A stretch of 64,000 nt of DNA. Origin: Oceanicoccus sagamiensis. GTDB lineage: Bacteria; Pseudomonadota; Gammaproteobacteria; Pseudomonadales; Dasaniaceae. The notes beneath the pieces were generated by a model, which made no database searches, was not told where the DNA came from, and was given only the letters and a program-made list of their open reading frames with translations. Of the stretch, positions 16,117-26,044 are shown in pieces (position 1 is the stretch's first letter; each line of letters begins with the position of its first letter). The translations under genes and the position numbers were made by a program. Location of the stretch: assembly GCF_002117105.1 (NCBI RefSeq), contig NZ_CP019343.1, positions 2,418,001 to 2,482,000 on the forward strand, read 5' to 3'.

Positions 16117-17400
16117 CTACCTGCTCTGCAATGGATTGACGGGGAGTTTAATAGTGGCCAGTGTACCGCCCTCTGGATGGTTGTGCAGAGTAATACTGCC
16201 GTTATAGCGGTTAATTGTGGCATGGCTAAGAAATAGGCCCAAGCCCAGTCCTTTGCCCTTGGTGCTAATAAAGGGCTTGCCTAGTTGTTCGGCTACATCG
16301 GGATCAATCCCTTCACCATGGTCGCGAATCATTACCGTTAATTCATGGTTATTACCATCAACGGTGACTTCGATATTATCTGGTTTGGCATCGGCGGCAT
16401 TATTTAATAAATTATTAATGGCCTGGTCCAGGGTGGTATCCACTTCCAGTGTTAATTGGTAGCAAGCCTTTGTGGCTGAAAACTGATAATGGGCGTCGGG
16501 TCGCAAGACCTGCCAGTGGTTTAATAGCTGGCTTATATAGTCGGCTAACACAACGGACTGGCGTCGACCGTGGTTGTGCGCTTCGGCGGTAGAGACCAAG
16601 CCCTGCAAGATCCTTTTACAACTGGTCAGTTGTGTATTGAGCAGTGATAAATCCTGGCCTAAATCTTTTTGCTGCTGATAATCCTGTTGTAGCTCTTCAA
16701 CTAACACAGTCATGGTGGCCAGTGGTGTCCCAAGTTCATGGGCCGTGCCTGCGGCAAGGGTAGCAACCGCCAGAATCTGTTCATCGCGCAAATCGTTCTC
16801 TCGGTTGGCCGCCTGAGAAATGTCCTGCTGACGCAGGGCGTTGGCCATCTTGACGACAAAATAGGTAATCAAACCGGTACTTAAGGCGAAGGTAATCCAC
16901 ATGCCCACAATATGTGCGTTTAAGGCATTGCCATGTTGGCTATGGTCCATCGCCGGTTGTAAAAATGGCAGTGGCTTATAAAAAAACAATAGCAGGGTAT
17001 ATGCACTTAACGAGAGTCCGGCCACCACCCAGGTAAAGCGCCAGGGCAATACCGCTGCGGAAATGGTTAGAGGTACCAAATAATAAGAAACAAACGGATT
17101 GCTGGCGCCGCCGCTAAAATACAGTAGCAAGGTAAAGCTTCCCATATCCACCAGCAATTGGAAAAAATACTCAATATCCGTTACTGGCCAGGGCTGCTGT
17201 AAGCGCCAGTAAGTCAGCATATTGACCAGTGACATAAAGGCCAAAATACTTAAATGGGCCGTATCAAGCAGTGGGGGAGCGGGGCCCAGATAAATATAAA
17301 TCAGTGCTGTTAATAGCGCGAAAATCAAAATCAGGCGAATAATAGCCAGACGCCTGAGGTTGGCTATTGAGGCCGTAAGTTGCAGTGATGGGGTTGGCAT
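16117..17400 (-). CDS. regB: RegB/PrrB/ActS-type redox sensor histidine kinase
   Basis: A 427-residue kinase with six membrane segments. It contains the quinone-binding signature GGxxNPF (GGASNPF, 97-103), the phospho-acceptor motif HELGTPL with His221, and a Cys at 261, forty residues later as in the known RegB redox cysteine. The C-terminal ATPase domain has GLGLGLFLSHA near 380-390. It should sense the quinone pool or oxygen and phosphorylate RegA. It reads towards regA with a 2-base gap. Confidence 0.92.
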   Translation of the reverse strand: MPTPSLQLTASIANLRRLAIIRLILIFALLTALIYIYLGPAPPLLDTAHLSILAFMSLVNMLTYWRLQQPWPVTDIEYFFQLLVDMGSFTLLLYFSGGASNPFVSYYLVPLTISAAVLPWRFTWVVAGLSLSAYTLLLFFYKPLPFLQPAMDHSQHGNALNAHIVGMWITFALSTGLITYFVVKMANALRQQDISQAANRENDLRDEQILAVATLAAGTAHELGTPLATMTVLVEELQQDYQQQKDLGQDLSLLNTQLTSCKRILQGLVSTAEAHNHGRRQSVVLADYISQLLNHWQVLRPDAHYQFSATKACYQLTLEVDTTLDQAINNLLNNAADAKPDNIEVTVDGNNHELTVMIRDHGEGIDPDVAEQLGKPFISTKGKGLGLGLFLSHATINRYNGSITLHNHPEGGTLATIKLPVNPLQSR

Positions 17401-17714
17401 AGTGAGCGCTATGGTATGTGTTGTCGATATGACCGGGAGTATAGCGCAATGAGAGGGGCGAGGGGCACTGTTCTTCTGCGGTTAAATGCCGCAGTGCTGG
17501 TGCTACCAGTGGTGAGGTTTTATGCACGAATTACCACTGGATTTTGTCGATCCGGGGATATGCCCTGTGGCTGGCATACCGAGCTCATTAACGGTGAAAC
17601 TGTGCGATTTGATGACAAGAAATGTTCCCAAGACTATCGCTGCTATGCGGATTTTTCGGTTAATTATTTAAGCTAATACTCAATTAATGTAAATATAATC
17701 CACAGGGAAATATA

Positions 17715-17737
17715 GTGTTTTGCCTTTAGCAAAACAC
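17715..17737. promoter_or_regulatory. Perfect hairpin in the leader of the CsrA paralogue
   Basis: GTGTTTTGC and GCAAAACAC surround a 5-base loop, about 50 bases before the start of the CsrA-like gene. There is no following T run, so it is not a typical terminator; it may be an operator or mRNA structure. The rest of the 385-base gap (17401-17785) shows no other feature: an 86-codon plus-strand frame at 17416-17676 has no convincing composition. Confidence 0.45.
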
Positions 17738-17785
17738 ATGTTATAACTCTCGGCAGGAAACGAAAATCACAAAAAGGACTTTATC

Positions 17786-17998
17786 ATGGCATTGGTGTTA
17801 ACCCGTAAAGAAAATCAATCGATCACGTTTACTACCGAGTCTGGTGAAATTATCCAACTGGCTGTCTCTCGCCTTTGTCGTGGCCAGGTGTCGCTATGTA
17901 TTGATGCACCCAAGGCCGTACGTATAGTCAGAACCGAGTTGCTTCAGAAGGGTTTAGCCAATAACAATAAAGAGAAGCAACACTCACCGCTAAGTTAA
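17786..17998 (+). CDS. Divergent CsrA-family RNA-binding protein
   Basis: A 70-residue protein beginning MALVLTRKENQSITFTTESGE, similar to CsrA (Leu and Thr-Arg of the first strand kept) but with two extra residues in the N-terminal hairpin and a changed second half (RLCRGQVSLCIDAPKAVRIVRTEL). The Arg that contacts RNA in the C-terminal strand appears to be kept (IVRTEL). The usual loop GxxVRxGI is replaced by RGQVSLCI. It is a second paralogue next to the canonical copy at 41092-41286 and could bind a different RNA set or antagonise it. AAAGGA precedes the ATG. Confidence 0.8.
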   Translation: MALVLTRKENQSITFTTESGEIIQLAVSRLCRGQVSLCIDAPKAVRIVRTELLQKGLANNNKEKQHSPLS

Positions 17999-18057
17999 CG
18001 GCGGCCTATAGGGCTGATCTTTGATTGGCGGCTTGCGGTACTGACGGCGGTGTTGGT

Positions 18058-18300
18058 TTATGTCCATGTATTATGGCTGCCATCACAATAAGGGGGCTTT
18101 TTAGTCTGTTTGCAGCCACACATAATCTGTTTTTTATTTTTCAGCGCGTCATATTTTACCGGCGTAAAACTGCTGTCTTTATGTGAACCATCACATAGAG
18201 GTTGAGTTTTGCTTAGGCCGCAGGAACACCAGTAATAGGTTTTACCTTCTTCCAGGTTGACCATAAATGGGCTGTCGGCTGCTCGGGTTGGCTTGCTCAT
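18058..18300 (-). CDS. CDGSH iron-sulfur domain protein
   Basis: An 80-residue protein with two CDGSH-type cluster sites: CSCGLSKTQPLCDGSH near 31-46 and CGCKQTKKPPYCDGSH near 63-78. Each uses three Cys and one His to bind a [2Fe-2S] cluster. Start chosen at the internal ATG because AAGGAG precedes it; the longer frame (8 more residues) has no such site. Likely a small electron or Fe-S protein, partner unknown. Confidence 0.9.
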   Translation of the reverse strand: MSKPTRAADSPFMVNLEEGKTYYWCSCGLSKTQPLCDGSHKDSSFTPVKYDALKNKKQIMCGCKQTKKPPYCDGSHNTWT

Positions 18301-18665
18301 AGAGAACTCCTTAATCAGTTGCAAATAGTCTGTTGACCCTGTTTATACCATTAGAAGCAAAGTTTGGATTACTAAGAGGCTTGGTTTTTTGTGCTTGTCT
18401 GGCGGCACTATTTCGCTGGGTTACTTAAGCTGGCTGTCCCGCTTGTTATGAAACCCATACTCCTATTTGTCGTCAAAAATGTTAAATTTTTCTGACAGTT
18501 TTGCTCTGGTTATTTTGCGGCTTTTTGGTAACGATAGCTGCTCTTTTTGGCTGGGGTAGTGACTGTCGAATCTTGTGGTGTTTTCCCGTTGAAGATTGAC
18601 CGTATGGGAAAGCTAAATAAGGCTCAGGCGCTATGCTGTGTTTAACTCGGTATCAGGAGTAAAAG
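18301..18665. other. Intergenic region without a recognised feature
   Basis: About 365 bases between the divergent CDGSH and YiiX-like genes. Both strands were read; only short T-rich runs and AGGAG at the 3' end (the ribosome site of the next gene) were seen. Two promoters must lie here but I could not assign them. Confidence 0.4.
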
Positions 18666-19268
18666 ATGATTAGTTATTCAATCATACGCAACGAGCTTAC
18701 AACGGGGGACCTGGTTCTGTTCTCTGGCAAAGGTGCATTTAGTGACATTATTAAATACGGCACCATCAATAAATTCTCCCATATTGGCATGGTGATGCGC
18801 ATTCCAGAGTATGACTTTCTGGCAATTTGGGAATGTACCCCCTTAACTAATGTCACTGATTTAGATGCTAATCTGCCGCGCAAGGCCGTGCAGTTGGTGC
18901 CGCTGAGTGACCGGGTGCAAAAATACAGCGGTGATATTGCAATACGGCAATTAAAGGGAGCCTCTTTAGCCACAGGGGCCTTATTAAAGTTGATGGACCT
19001 GCGCAAGCAACTGCGTGGTCAGAGCTATGACCGAGACAAGGTACAGCTATTGCAATCCGCCGCCGATGGCCCCTTTGGTCATAATAATGAGGACCTGTCT
19101 TCGATATTTTGTAGTGAGCTGGTGGCTGAGGCCTACCAGTGTCTGGGTTTGTTGGCCGATGACAAGCCCGCTAACGAATATACTCCTGCGGACTTTACCG
19201 AGCGGAATATGCGGCGGCTCTGCGGTGATTTTTTCCTCTCTGATGCGGTGCTGGTTAAGGACGATTAG
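18666..19268 (+). CDS. YiiX-like permuted papain-type hydrolase
   Basis: A 200-residue protein with the permuted papain fold seen in YiiX/YebB-type peptidase-amidases and related to NlpC/P60. The opening motif is GDLVLFSG (14-21), candidate catalytic His39 in FSHIGMV, Glu56 in WECT, and Cys149 in FCSELVAEAY. There is no signal peptide, so it may be cytoplasmic or intracellularly acting. The substrate is unknown; fatty-acid amides or peptidoglycan-like bonds have been proposed for relatives. AGGAG precedes the ATG. Next to prfC but on an independent unit. Confidence 0.7.
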   Translation: MISYSIIRNELTTGDLVLFSGKGAFSDIIKYGTINKFSHIGMVMRIPEYDFLAIWECTPLTNVTDLDANLPRKAVQLVPLSDRVQKYSGDIAIRQLKGASLATGALLKLMDLRKQLRGQSYDRDKVQLLQSAADGPFGHNNEDLSSIFCSELVAEAYQCLGLLADDKPANEYTPADFTERNMRRLCGDFFLSDAVLVKDD

Positions 19269-19476
19269 GCCTCAGCCATCCCGGCCATACCCGAAACAGG
19301 GCTGGCAGTGGCTTGATTCAGGGCCATCTGCCAGTCACTGGCATCAATATCCAGCTTTTCAGTGCTTATGTAACAAATAACACTCAAATTCTGTCTGGAG
19401 AACAGGTAAAATGGCGCGCCTTTTGGAATGCCTCCATTGGGGTATCCAGCCATCCAGCACAGAGTAGGTTTTAGAC

Positions 19477-21063
19477 GTGAGTGACAGTAATTTTGCCCAG
19501 GAAGTGAAGCAGCGACGCACTTTTGCGATTATCTCGCACCCGGATGCCGGTAAAACCACCATTACCGAGAAGCTGCTGCTATTGGGTCAGTTGATTCAGG
19601 TCGCCGGTACCGTTAAGGGCAAAAAATCCGATCGCCACGCGACTTCCGACTGGATGGGTATGGAGCAGGAGCGGGGTATCTCTGTCACCTCATCAGTCAT
19701 GCAGTTCCCCTATAAAGACCGCACCGTCAATCTACTCGATACACCGGGGCACGAGGATTTCTCTGAGGATACCTATCGCACCCTAACCGCGGTGGATTCT
19801 GCCCTTATGGTGGTCGACGGCGCCAAGGGTGTCGAGGCCAGAACCATTAAATTAATGGAGGTGTGTCGTCTGCGGGATACCCCCATCCTTAGTTTTGTGA
19901 ATAAGATGGACCGTGATATTCGCGACCCGATTGACCTGTTAGATGAAATTGAAGAGGTGCTATCGATACAGGGTGCGCCCATCAATTGGCCCATTGGTAT
20001 GGGTAAAGAGTTTAAGGGGGTTTATAACCTCTATACCGATATTATCCATGTGTTTAAGCAAGGCCAGAGCAATGTGATTGCCGATGATATTCAAATACAA
20101 GGCCTTGACAGTGATGACGCCAAAGCCCTGTTAGGTGTTTACTACGATGACTTTGTTGACGAGATTGAGTTGGTACGCGGTGCCAGTCATGAGTTTGATT
20201 TAGACGCCTATTTGGCTGGTCAGTTAACCCCGGTCTTTTTTGGTACCGCCTTATCGAATTTTGGTGTGCGGGAAATGCTTGATGGTTTTGTTGAATGGGC
20301 ACCTTCACCACTGGCAAGAAATACAGCCAGCCGCGAAGTGGCCGCCACCGAAGAAAAGTTTAGCGGCTTTGTGTTTAAAATTCAGGCCAATATGGACCCT
20401 AAACACCGCGACCGTATTGCCTTTATGCGTATTTGTTCCGGCACCTATAGCAAGGGCATGAAAATGAAGCATGTGCGTATTGCTAAAGATGTCAAAATCG
20501 CCGATGCGGTAACGTTTAAAGCCGGTGAGCGTGAGGCGGTAGAAGAAGCCCGTTCCGGTGATATTATCGGTTTGCATAATCACGGCACTATTCAAATAGG
20601 CGATACGTTTTCTGAAGGTGAAGAATTAAAGTACACCGGCATCCCGCACTTTGCGCCGGAGATGTTTCGTTTAATCCGCTTAAAAGATCCGCTAAAAGCC
20701 AAGGCCTTGCAAAAAGGTTTGCAGCAGCTATCGGAAGAGGGCTCGACTCAGGTGTTTATGCCGGTCAGTAATTCCAATTTAATTGTCGGTGCGGTGGGGC
20801 AGTTACAATATGAAGTGGTCGCCTATCGTTTAAAAGACGAGTATAAGGTTGAAGCAATCTATGAGCCGGTCAGCGTCTATACCGCCCGCTGGATAGAGTG
20901 TGATGATACTAAGATGCTTGAAGAGTTTAAAAAGAAGGCGGCGGACAATATTGCCATTGATGGCGGCGGCCACCTGACCTATCTGGCCCCCACCCGAGTT
21001 AATCTACAATTAATGGAAGAGCGCTGGCCAGATGTGAAGTTCCTCGCCACCCGAGAGCACTAA
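19477..21063 (+). CDS. prfC: Peptide chain release factor 3
   Basis: A 528-residue translational GTPase, as in other gammaproteobacteria. The P-loop HPDAGKTT is at 21-28, DTPGHEDF is switch II near 88-95, and NKMDRD is the guanine-specificity motif. RF3 recycles RF1 and RF2 from the ribosome. Starts with GTG after an AGTAGG site. The next gene (DUF72) begins in the stop codon (TAATG), so it is coupled to prfC. Confidence 0.97.
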   Translation: MSDSNFAQEVKQRRTFAIISHPDAGKTTITEKLLLLGQLIQVAGTVKGKKSDRHATSDWMGMEQERGISVTSSVMQFPYKDRTVNLLDTPGHEDFSEDTYRTLTAVDSALMVVDGAKGVEARTIKLMEVCRLRDTPILSFVNKMDRDIRDPIDLLDEIEEVLSIQGAPINWPIGMGKEFKGVYNLYTDIIHVFKQGQSNVIADDIQIQGLDSDDAKALLGVYYDDFVDEIELVRGASHEFDLDAYLAGQLTPVFFGTALSNFGVREMLDGFVEWAPSPLARNTASREVAATEEKFSGFVFKIQANMDPKHRDRIAFMRICSGTYSKGMKMKHVRIAKDVKIADAVTFKAGEREAVEEARSGDIIGLHNHGTIQIGDTFSEGEELKYTGIPHFAPEMFRLIRLKDPLKAKALQKGLQQLSEEGSTQVFMPVSNSNLIVGAVGQLQYEVVAYRLKDEYKVEAIYEPVSVYTARWIECDDTKMLEEFKKKAADNIAIDGGGHLTYLAPTRVNLQLMEERWPDVKFLATREH

Positions 21064-21932
21064 TGAGCAGCCCCCAGTCGCCGTTTTATGATTTAGGTTT
21101 GCCCATGTGGTCAAACCGGCAGTGGATAGGCAGTTTATTTCCGGCGGGGGCTAACAGTAAAAATTTCTTACAACATTATTCTTCGGTATTTAATAGCGTT
21201 GAAGGCAATACCACTTTTTATGCGCTGCCCAGCGAAAGTACGGTAGCCAGTTGGCAGGCTCAAGCCCAGCCGGGCTTTCGATTTTGCTTTAAGCTACCTA
21301 GAAAAATCACCCATGAAAATTATCTGCGTTACTGCGGTGTAGAACTATCGGAGTTTCTTAAACGCTTGGAGCCTTTGGGTGAGGCGCTGGGCGCTTTTAT
21401 GATCCAGCTTCCCGATAGCTTTGCCCCTGAGCAATTACCCGATCTGGAAAGCTTTCTTAAAGAGTTGCCCAGCGATTATCGTTTTTCGGTAGAGGTCAGA
21501 CATCGTGATTTTTTTAATCGTGGTGATGAAGAAAAAGCGCTAAACCAAATTCTCAATCAATACCAGATCGACAGGGTTTGCTTTGATAGCCGTGCTTTGT
21601 TTAGTCGCCCGGCCATCACCGAGCAGGAAAAAGACGCTCATCGCAAAAAACCCCGCTTGCCGGTCCATGCGATTCCCACCGCCACCCACCCCATTATCCG
21701 GTTTATTGGTGGCGCAGATTTCCATCATAACCAGCAATACTTGCTGCCCTGGGTCAATAAAATTTCTCAGTGGCAGCAGCAGGGTATTAAGCCGACGCTG
21801 TTTATCCATACGCCGGATAATCTGGGTGCGCCAGAACAAGCCGCTATGTTTCATCAATTATTGAGTGAATTACCGGGTTGGCAGCCCTTGGCTAAAACAA
21901 TAAAAGATGAAACTCAGTTGGCGATCTTTTAA
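21063..21932 (+). CDS. DUF72 family protein
   Basis: A 289-residue TIM-barrel-like protein of the DUF72 (YecE) family. Marks are the start GLPMWSNRQWIGSLFPAG, the FNSVEGNTTFYALPS block and FRFCFKLPRKITHENYL, and VEVRHRDFF near 140. Family function unknown. Coupled to prfC by overlap. Followed 58 bases later by the amidotransferase. Confidence 0.9.
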   Translation: MSSPQSPFYDLGLPMWSNRQWIGSLFPAGANSKNFLQHYSSVFNSVEGNTTFYALPSESTVASWQAQAQPGFRFCFKLPRKITHENYLRYCGVELSEFLKRLEPLGEALGAFMIQLPDSFAPEQLPDLESFLKELPSDYRFSVEVRHRDFFNRGDEEKALNQILNQYQIDRVCFDSRALFSRPAITEQEKDAHRKKPRLPVHAIPTATHPIIRFIGGADFHHNQQYLLPWVNKISQWQQQGIKPTLFIHTPDNLGAPEQAAMFHQLLSELPGWQPLAKTIKDETQLAIF

Positions 21933-21990
21933 GATAGAGCCTCTTTCTTCGCGCCTTAAACTGTGTGATAAATCGACGAGTGAAAATTCC

Positions 21991-22692
21991 ATGAAACTAG
22001 GCATTTTAAAAACCGATGATGTGCGCCCCGAATGGGTCGATGAGTTTGGTGAATACCCGGATATGTTTGCGACCTTGTTACGGGGGGTAGATCCATCGTT
22101 AGAGATCAGCACTTATGAAGTTCAACAGGGGCAATACCCTGCGGATATCGATGAGGTCGATGCTTATTTGATGACCGGCAGTAAGTCCAGTGTCTATGAC
22201 GATAAAGAGTGGATTCATCACTTGGCAGAGTTTGTACGCAGTCTGGATAAAGCGAATAAAAAACTGGTGGGTATTTGCTTTGGGCACCAGATGATTGCCC
22301 ATGCCCTTGGGGGTAAAACAGAAAAATCCGACAAAGGTTGGGGCGTTGCCCGCCATACTGCCAAGCTGACCGATAAGGCCGGTGACTATGCCCAGAGCGG
22401 TACACCCTTCAGTATTTTGGTCAGTCATCAGGATCAGGTAACCGAGCCTGCTAAAGGTGCCGAGGTATTGGCTGCCAGTGATTTTTGCCCGGTGGCGATG
22501 TGCCAGTTGGGTGATCATATGCTGAGTTTTCAAGGCCACCCGGAATTTATGCCCGCCTATTCGCAGCAGTTGCTGGATTTGCGCCGGGATATCTATGGTG
22601 AGGATGTATATCAGCAGGGGGTTCAGTCGTTATCCCAACCATTGGATCAGGCTATGGTGGCGGGCTGGATTATTGATTTTCTGCGTGATTGA
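21991..22692 (+). CDS. Class I glutamine amidotransferase-like protein
   Basis: A 233-residue single-domain amidotransferase from the ATG at 21991; an upstream ATG at 21907 is inside the end of DUF72 and lacks fit. The nucleophile elbow is GICFGHQMIAHALGG (Cys near 94) and the catalytic His and Glu are in FQGHPEFMP. It would hydrolyse glutamine or cleave a gamma-glutamyl-type bond, like GuaA-type or PuuD-like enzymes, but no synthetase partner lies nearby. Confidence 0.85.
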   Translation: MKLGILKTDDVRPEWVDEFGEYPDMFATLLRGVDPSLEISTYEVQQGQYPADIDEVDAYLMTGSKSSVYDDKEWIHHLAEFVRSLDKANKKLVGICFGHQMIAHALGGKTEKSDKGWGVARHTAKLTDKAGDYAQSGTPFSILVSHQDQVTEPAKGAEVLAASDFCPVAMCQLGDHMLSFQGHPEFMPAYSQQLLDLRRDIYGEDVYQQGVQSLSQPLDQAMVAGWIIDFLRD

Positions 22693-22701
22693 AATCCGCC
22701 T

Positions 22702-23391
22702 ATGCGCCTCGATAAATATTTAACTTCCGTCACCGATCTCTCCCGGGCCGAATCCAAGCGAATACTTAAGTCTAGCGTGGTGACGGTAGATGGTGTTCGA
22801 GTCACTGACCCAAAAACGCATATTGCCGAACAGGCTGAGGTGGCTATTGATGGCGACCTGTTACGCACCGCTACGGCTCGCTATTTTATGCTGCATAAAC
22901 CTCTGGGCTATGTTTCCGCGACAAAAGACCGGGAACACTTAACCGTGTTGGAATTGCTGGATGAAGATAATCTCGACCAGTTACATATCGCCGGGCGTCT
23001 GGATATTGATACCACAGGCTTGGTGCTATTAACGGATGATGGCCAGTGGTCACACCGTGTCACTTCGCCAAAGCGGGATTGTTATAAAACCTATTTGCTA
23101 GAAACCGCAGACCCTATTACCGATGAAGCCGTGGAAAAAATTGAGCAGGGTATTCATTTAGATAATGAAAAACGCCCGACCAAGCCCGCAGCGATGGAGC
23201 TTGTTGATGTGCAGACAGCAAGGCTAACCATCAGTGAAGGAAAATATCACCAGGTCAAGCGAATGCTGGCGGCGGTCGGTAATAAAGTAGAGATGTTACA
23301 CCGTGAGCGCATTGGGGATATTGTTCTGGATGAAGATCTGCTGCCTGGCGAATATCGCGAACTGACCGAGACTGAGGTGGCCAGTATATGA
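22702..23391 (+). CDS. rsuA: RsuA-type 16S rRNA pseudouridine synthase
   Basis: A 229-residue enzyme (E. coli RsuA has 231). It has an N-terminal S4 RNA-binding domain (1-60) and the synthase domain with GRLDIDTTGLVLLTDDG, whose Asp is catalytic. Members of the RsuA/RluB/E/F family make pseudouridine in rRNA. Assigned to RsuA by length and the S4 domain; RluE or RluF-like alternatives remain possible. Overlapped by the next gene (ATGA). Confidence 0.75.
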   Translation: MRLDKYLTSVTDLSRAESKRILKSSVVTVDGVRVTDPKTHIAEQAEVAIDGDLLRTATARYFMLHKPLGYVSATKDREHLTVLELLDEDNLDQLHIAGRLDIDTTGLVLLTDDGQWSHRVTSPKRDCYKTYLLETADPITDEAVEKIEQGIHLDNEKRPTKPAAMELVDVQTARLTISEGKYHQVKRMLAAVGNKVEMLHRERIGDIVLDEDLLPGEYRELTETEVASI

Positions 23392-24446
23392 AAGATCTGG
23401 CCTGGCAATTATTACACACTGTATTGAATACTCATGGTGGTGGGCCTGCGCTATGGCTAGTCGATGAAAATATCAGTGCGCAGGATATTGCTGCTGTTAA
23501 GGTGGTGGATACTCTACAGGCGGTCACCAATCGTTATGATGTTTATCAGGCGCTTCAGGCCAAGGGCTTTAATGCCCGCTTATCGGATTATGATTTTTCA
23601 GAGTTTGAAGCTCGCTCTTTTTCGGCTATCTACTACCGTGTCTCTAAAGAAAAAGCCGTTGTTCATCATATTATTAATGCCGCTGCCCGTTACTTAAAGC
23701 CCTTGGGTGAATTATATTTGGCAGGCTATAAAAACGAAGGTATTAAAACCTATAGCGATAAAGCCGCTAACTTATTAGCCAATCCAGCGGAAAAACATCG
23801 TGGTAGCCGAAGCACGCTATTGGCAACGATTGTTTGCGCCGATGTTGATCAGAAAGCTTTTTCTGTGAATCGTCTGGATGATAAGCACTATACCGACTTT
23901 GCTACGATTAACGCAGGTGAACTAGAGCTGGTGACTAAGCCAGGTGTGTTTGGCTGGCAAAAAATCGATCAGGGCAGTGCGTTTTTAATCGACTACCTTA
24001 AAGACCATATGGCAAGCCTGCCACAGCCTGAGTCGGTTGTTGATTTAGGTTGTGGTTATGGTTATTTATCCGTGATGGCCAGTCAGTTTTTGCCCGCCAG
24101 ATATGTGGCAACGGATAATAATATAACGGCGGTTAATAGCTGTGCCCAAAATTTTTCCCAGCACCATATTGATGGTGAAGTGCTTATCGATAATTGCGCC
24201 CAAAGCATCAATACTAAAGCTGACTTAGTCCTATGCAACCCGCCTTTTCATCAGGGCTTTGATATTGATAGTGATTTAACCCTGCGTTTTTTACAGTCTT
24301 GTAAGCGTTTGCTCAATGCAAAGGGTGTGGGCTTGTTTGTGGTCAATGGTTTTATTCCATTGGAAAAGAAAGCGGCGCCGTTATTTTCCAGGGTAGAAGT
24401 GGTAGCGTCTAATCGCAGTTTTAAATTGGTATTACTTAGCTTGTAA
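23388..24446 (+). CDS. RsmC/RlmG-like rRNA guanine-N2 methyltransferase
   Basis: A 352-residue protein with two related methyltransferase-like halves; the C-terminal half is active by motif. SAM-binding motif DLGCGYGYLS near 222-231, NPPF at 284-287 followed by HQGFDID. RsmC and RlmG methylate guanine N2 in 16S and 23S rRNA. The length (352) is between the two, so I do not choose. It overlaps the upstream rsuA-like gene by 4 bases and converges on the CHASE4-GGDEF gene with an 11-base overlap. Confidence 0.8.
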   Translation: MKDLAWQLLHTVLNTHGGGPALWLVDENISAQDIAAVKVVDTLQAVTNRYDVYQALQAKGFNARLSDYDFSEFEARSFSAIYYRVSKEKAVVHHIINAAARYLKPLGELYLAGYKNEGIKTYSDKAANLLANPAEKHRGSRSTLLATIVCADVDQKAFSVNRLDDKHYTDFATINAGELELVTKPGVFGWQKIDQGSAFLIDYLKDHMASLPQPESVVDLGCGYGYLSVMASQFLPARYVATDNNITAVNSCAQNFSQHHIDGEVLIDNCAQSINTKADLVLCNPPFHQGFDIDSDLTLRFLQSCKRLLNAKGVGLFVVNGFIPLEKKAAPLFSRVEVVASNRSFKLVLLSL

Positions 24447-26040
24447 CTTCGTTAGCGCGCTTTTTAATCAGGTCGGTATCGTGGTAGATCGCGGTCTGGT
24501 TTCTGCCCGCAGCTTTAGCCAGGTAAAGAGCTTTATCGGCCTGTTCAATTAATTCATCTTTGCCAATTTCGGAATGATTGCGGCTGATACCAATACCAAC
24601 ACACATGGTGAGTTCTTCGCTGACGGTGGAGAGTTGATGCGGTATGGCTTTTTCTTTAATCAATGAGTGAATACGTTGAGCGATAATTTCGGCGCCCTCG
24701 ATTTCGGTATTGGGTAGCAGCACGGCAAATTCTTCACCGCCATAGCGGGCCGCCAGGTCGGTTTTTCGGTTGGTGGCAGAGCGCAGTACTTCGGCTACCG
24801 CCTGGATGGCTTCATCGCCCTGTTGGTGGCCATAGTGGTCATTGTATTGTTTAAAGAAATCAATATCACACATCAGCAGTACCAGTGGGTATTTTTCCCG
24901 CTCGCTGATTTCCCAGTAGCTATTTAAGGTTTGGTCAAAGCGGCGACGGTTGGCCAGACCGGTTAAACCATCCTCTATCGATAGACGGTGTAATTTCTCG
25001 GATTGTTTTTCCAATTCATCTTGCTGTACTTCAATAAACTGAATCAATAAGTCACATTCATTACCCAGATCACCCACTTCGTCATTGCCCCGGTAATTTA
25101 AGCGGGCGGAGTAGTCGCCGGTGCTGCGAATATGAAATAGGTGTTTGCCAATTTTAAGAATCGGTTTTACCAGTACTCGGTTGAGGGTAATAATAATGAT
25201 CATCCAGGAAACCATCATTACCGCCAGTGCAGTGAGAATAGGTTTGCCGATCAGGCTATCGTTAAAGGCGCGTTCATCCAATTGGACTGACAGGGTAAGT
25301 ATGGGGTCGTCAAAGATATCCCGCAGATACCAGTCCATACGATTATTGTTGTCGCGATATTGCCAGGACAGGTTTTTACCCTTGAGTTGCTGGTTTTCGC
25401 CCGGGGTCAGGGTGGCAAAAGAGAAGTCCATTTTAACGATGTCCTGCACTTCTTCAGCGATAGACTGATCAACATGACGGCCGAATAATAAGCTGCCGCG
25501 AGATTCTCCGGTTTCATCACTCTTAAGCACACTATAGGAAGAGAAAATCAGCGGGCCCTTGGTGGTGTTGACGATACCGCTATTGGATAAGGGGGCGCCT
25601 GGCCGAGTGCGATAAGGGTCGGCAAAATAGGGCCTTAATTCTTCGGGGTTATAGGCGTCAGGGGGGAAAAAGCGTTCAGCGGCAAGGTCCACATAGCCAT
25701 ACCAAACAATATTGCCGTCTCGGTCAGCCAGTATGGCAACATCAAAATCATGTCGGAGAAAGTTATCGATACCCAGATTGCTGGCAATATATTGCTCACT
25801 GGGATTGGCGAGAAATTCAAAGGTGTCATCCCAGACGCCATAGTCATAGGCGAGGGTATTGATCACATTTCTCACCATATCGAAGCCAATAGCCACCCGC
25901 TGGACATCTTTGCGGTCAGCTTTGGCTTCCAGCTCTACCAGCTCCGGGTAGACGAAGGTGCGCTGTATATAGATCGCTGAGCTAAAGCTCATGGCCGTGA
26001 TCACCAGCAACAGCAGCAGTGTTTTAGTCGGTAACTTCAT
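24436..26040 (-). CDS. CHASE4-HAMP-GGDEF diguanylate cyclase
   Basis: A 534-residue membrane sensor: TM1 near 7-25, periplasmic CHASE4-like sensor (about 40-265) with a conserved AYDYGVWDDTFEF block, TM2 near 267-290, HAMP (292-340), then GGDEF. The catalytic motif is GGEEF (434-438) and the inhibitory RxxD is RKTD (425-428), five residues earlier. It should make c-di-GMP in response to an unknown periplasmic cue. The start lacks a clear ribosome site and is preceded by a long nested hairpin (26045-26096). Confidence 0.88.
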   Translation of the reverse strand: MKLPTKTLLLLLVITAMSFSSAIYIQRTFVYPELVELEAKADRKDVQRVAIGFDMVRNVINTLAYDYGVWDDTFEFLANPSEQYIASNLGIDNFLRHDFDVAILADRDGNIVWYGYVDLAAERFFPPDAYNPEELRPYFADPYRTRPGAPLSNSGIVNTTKGPLIFSSYSVLKSDETGESRGSLLFGRHVDQSIAEEVQDIVKMDFSFATLTPGENQQLKGKNLSWQYRDNNNRMDWYLRDIFDDPILTLSVQLDERAFNDSLIGKPILTALAVMMVSWMIIIITLNRVLVKPILKIGKHLFHIRSTGDYSARLNYRGNDEVGDLGNECDLLIQFIEVQQDELEKQSEKLHRLSIEDGLTGLANRRRFDQTLNSYWEISEREKYPLVLLMCDIDFFKQYNDHYGHQQGDEAIQAVAEVLRSATNRKTDLAARYGGEEFAVLLPNTEIEGAEIIAQRIHSLIKEKAIPHQLSTVSEELTMCVGIGISRNHSEIGKDELIEQADKALYLAKAAGRNQTAIYHDTDLIKKRANEVTS

Positions 26041-26044
26041 GTTA

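Noticed and set aside
17416-17676. 86-residue ORF upstream of the CsrA paralogue
   Set aside because: No ribosome site, odd Cys/Arg-rich composition, and it overlaps the regB promoter region. Not supported as a gene.
19265-19453. 62-residue minus-strand ORF between the YiiX-like gene and prfC
   Set aside because: Codon-like in the 3' part, but no start signal and no family; kept only as a possible remnant.
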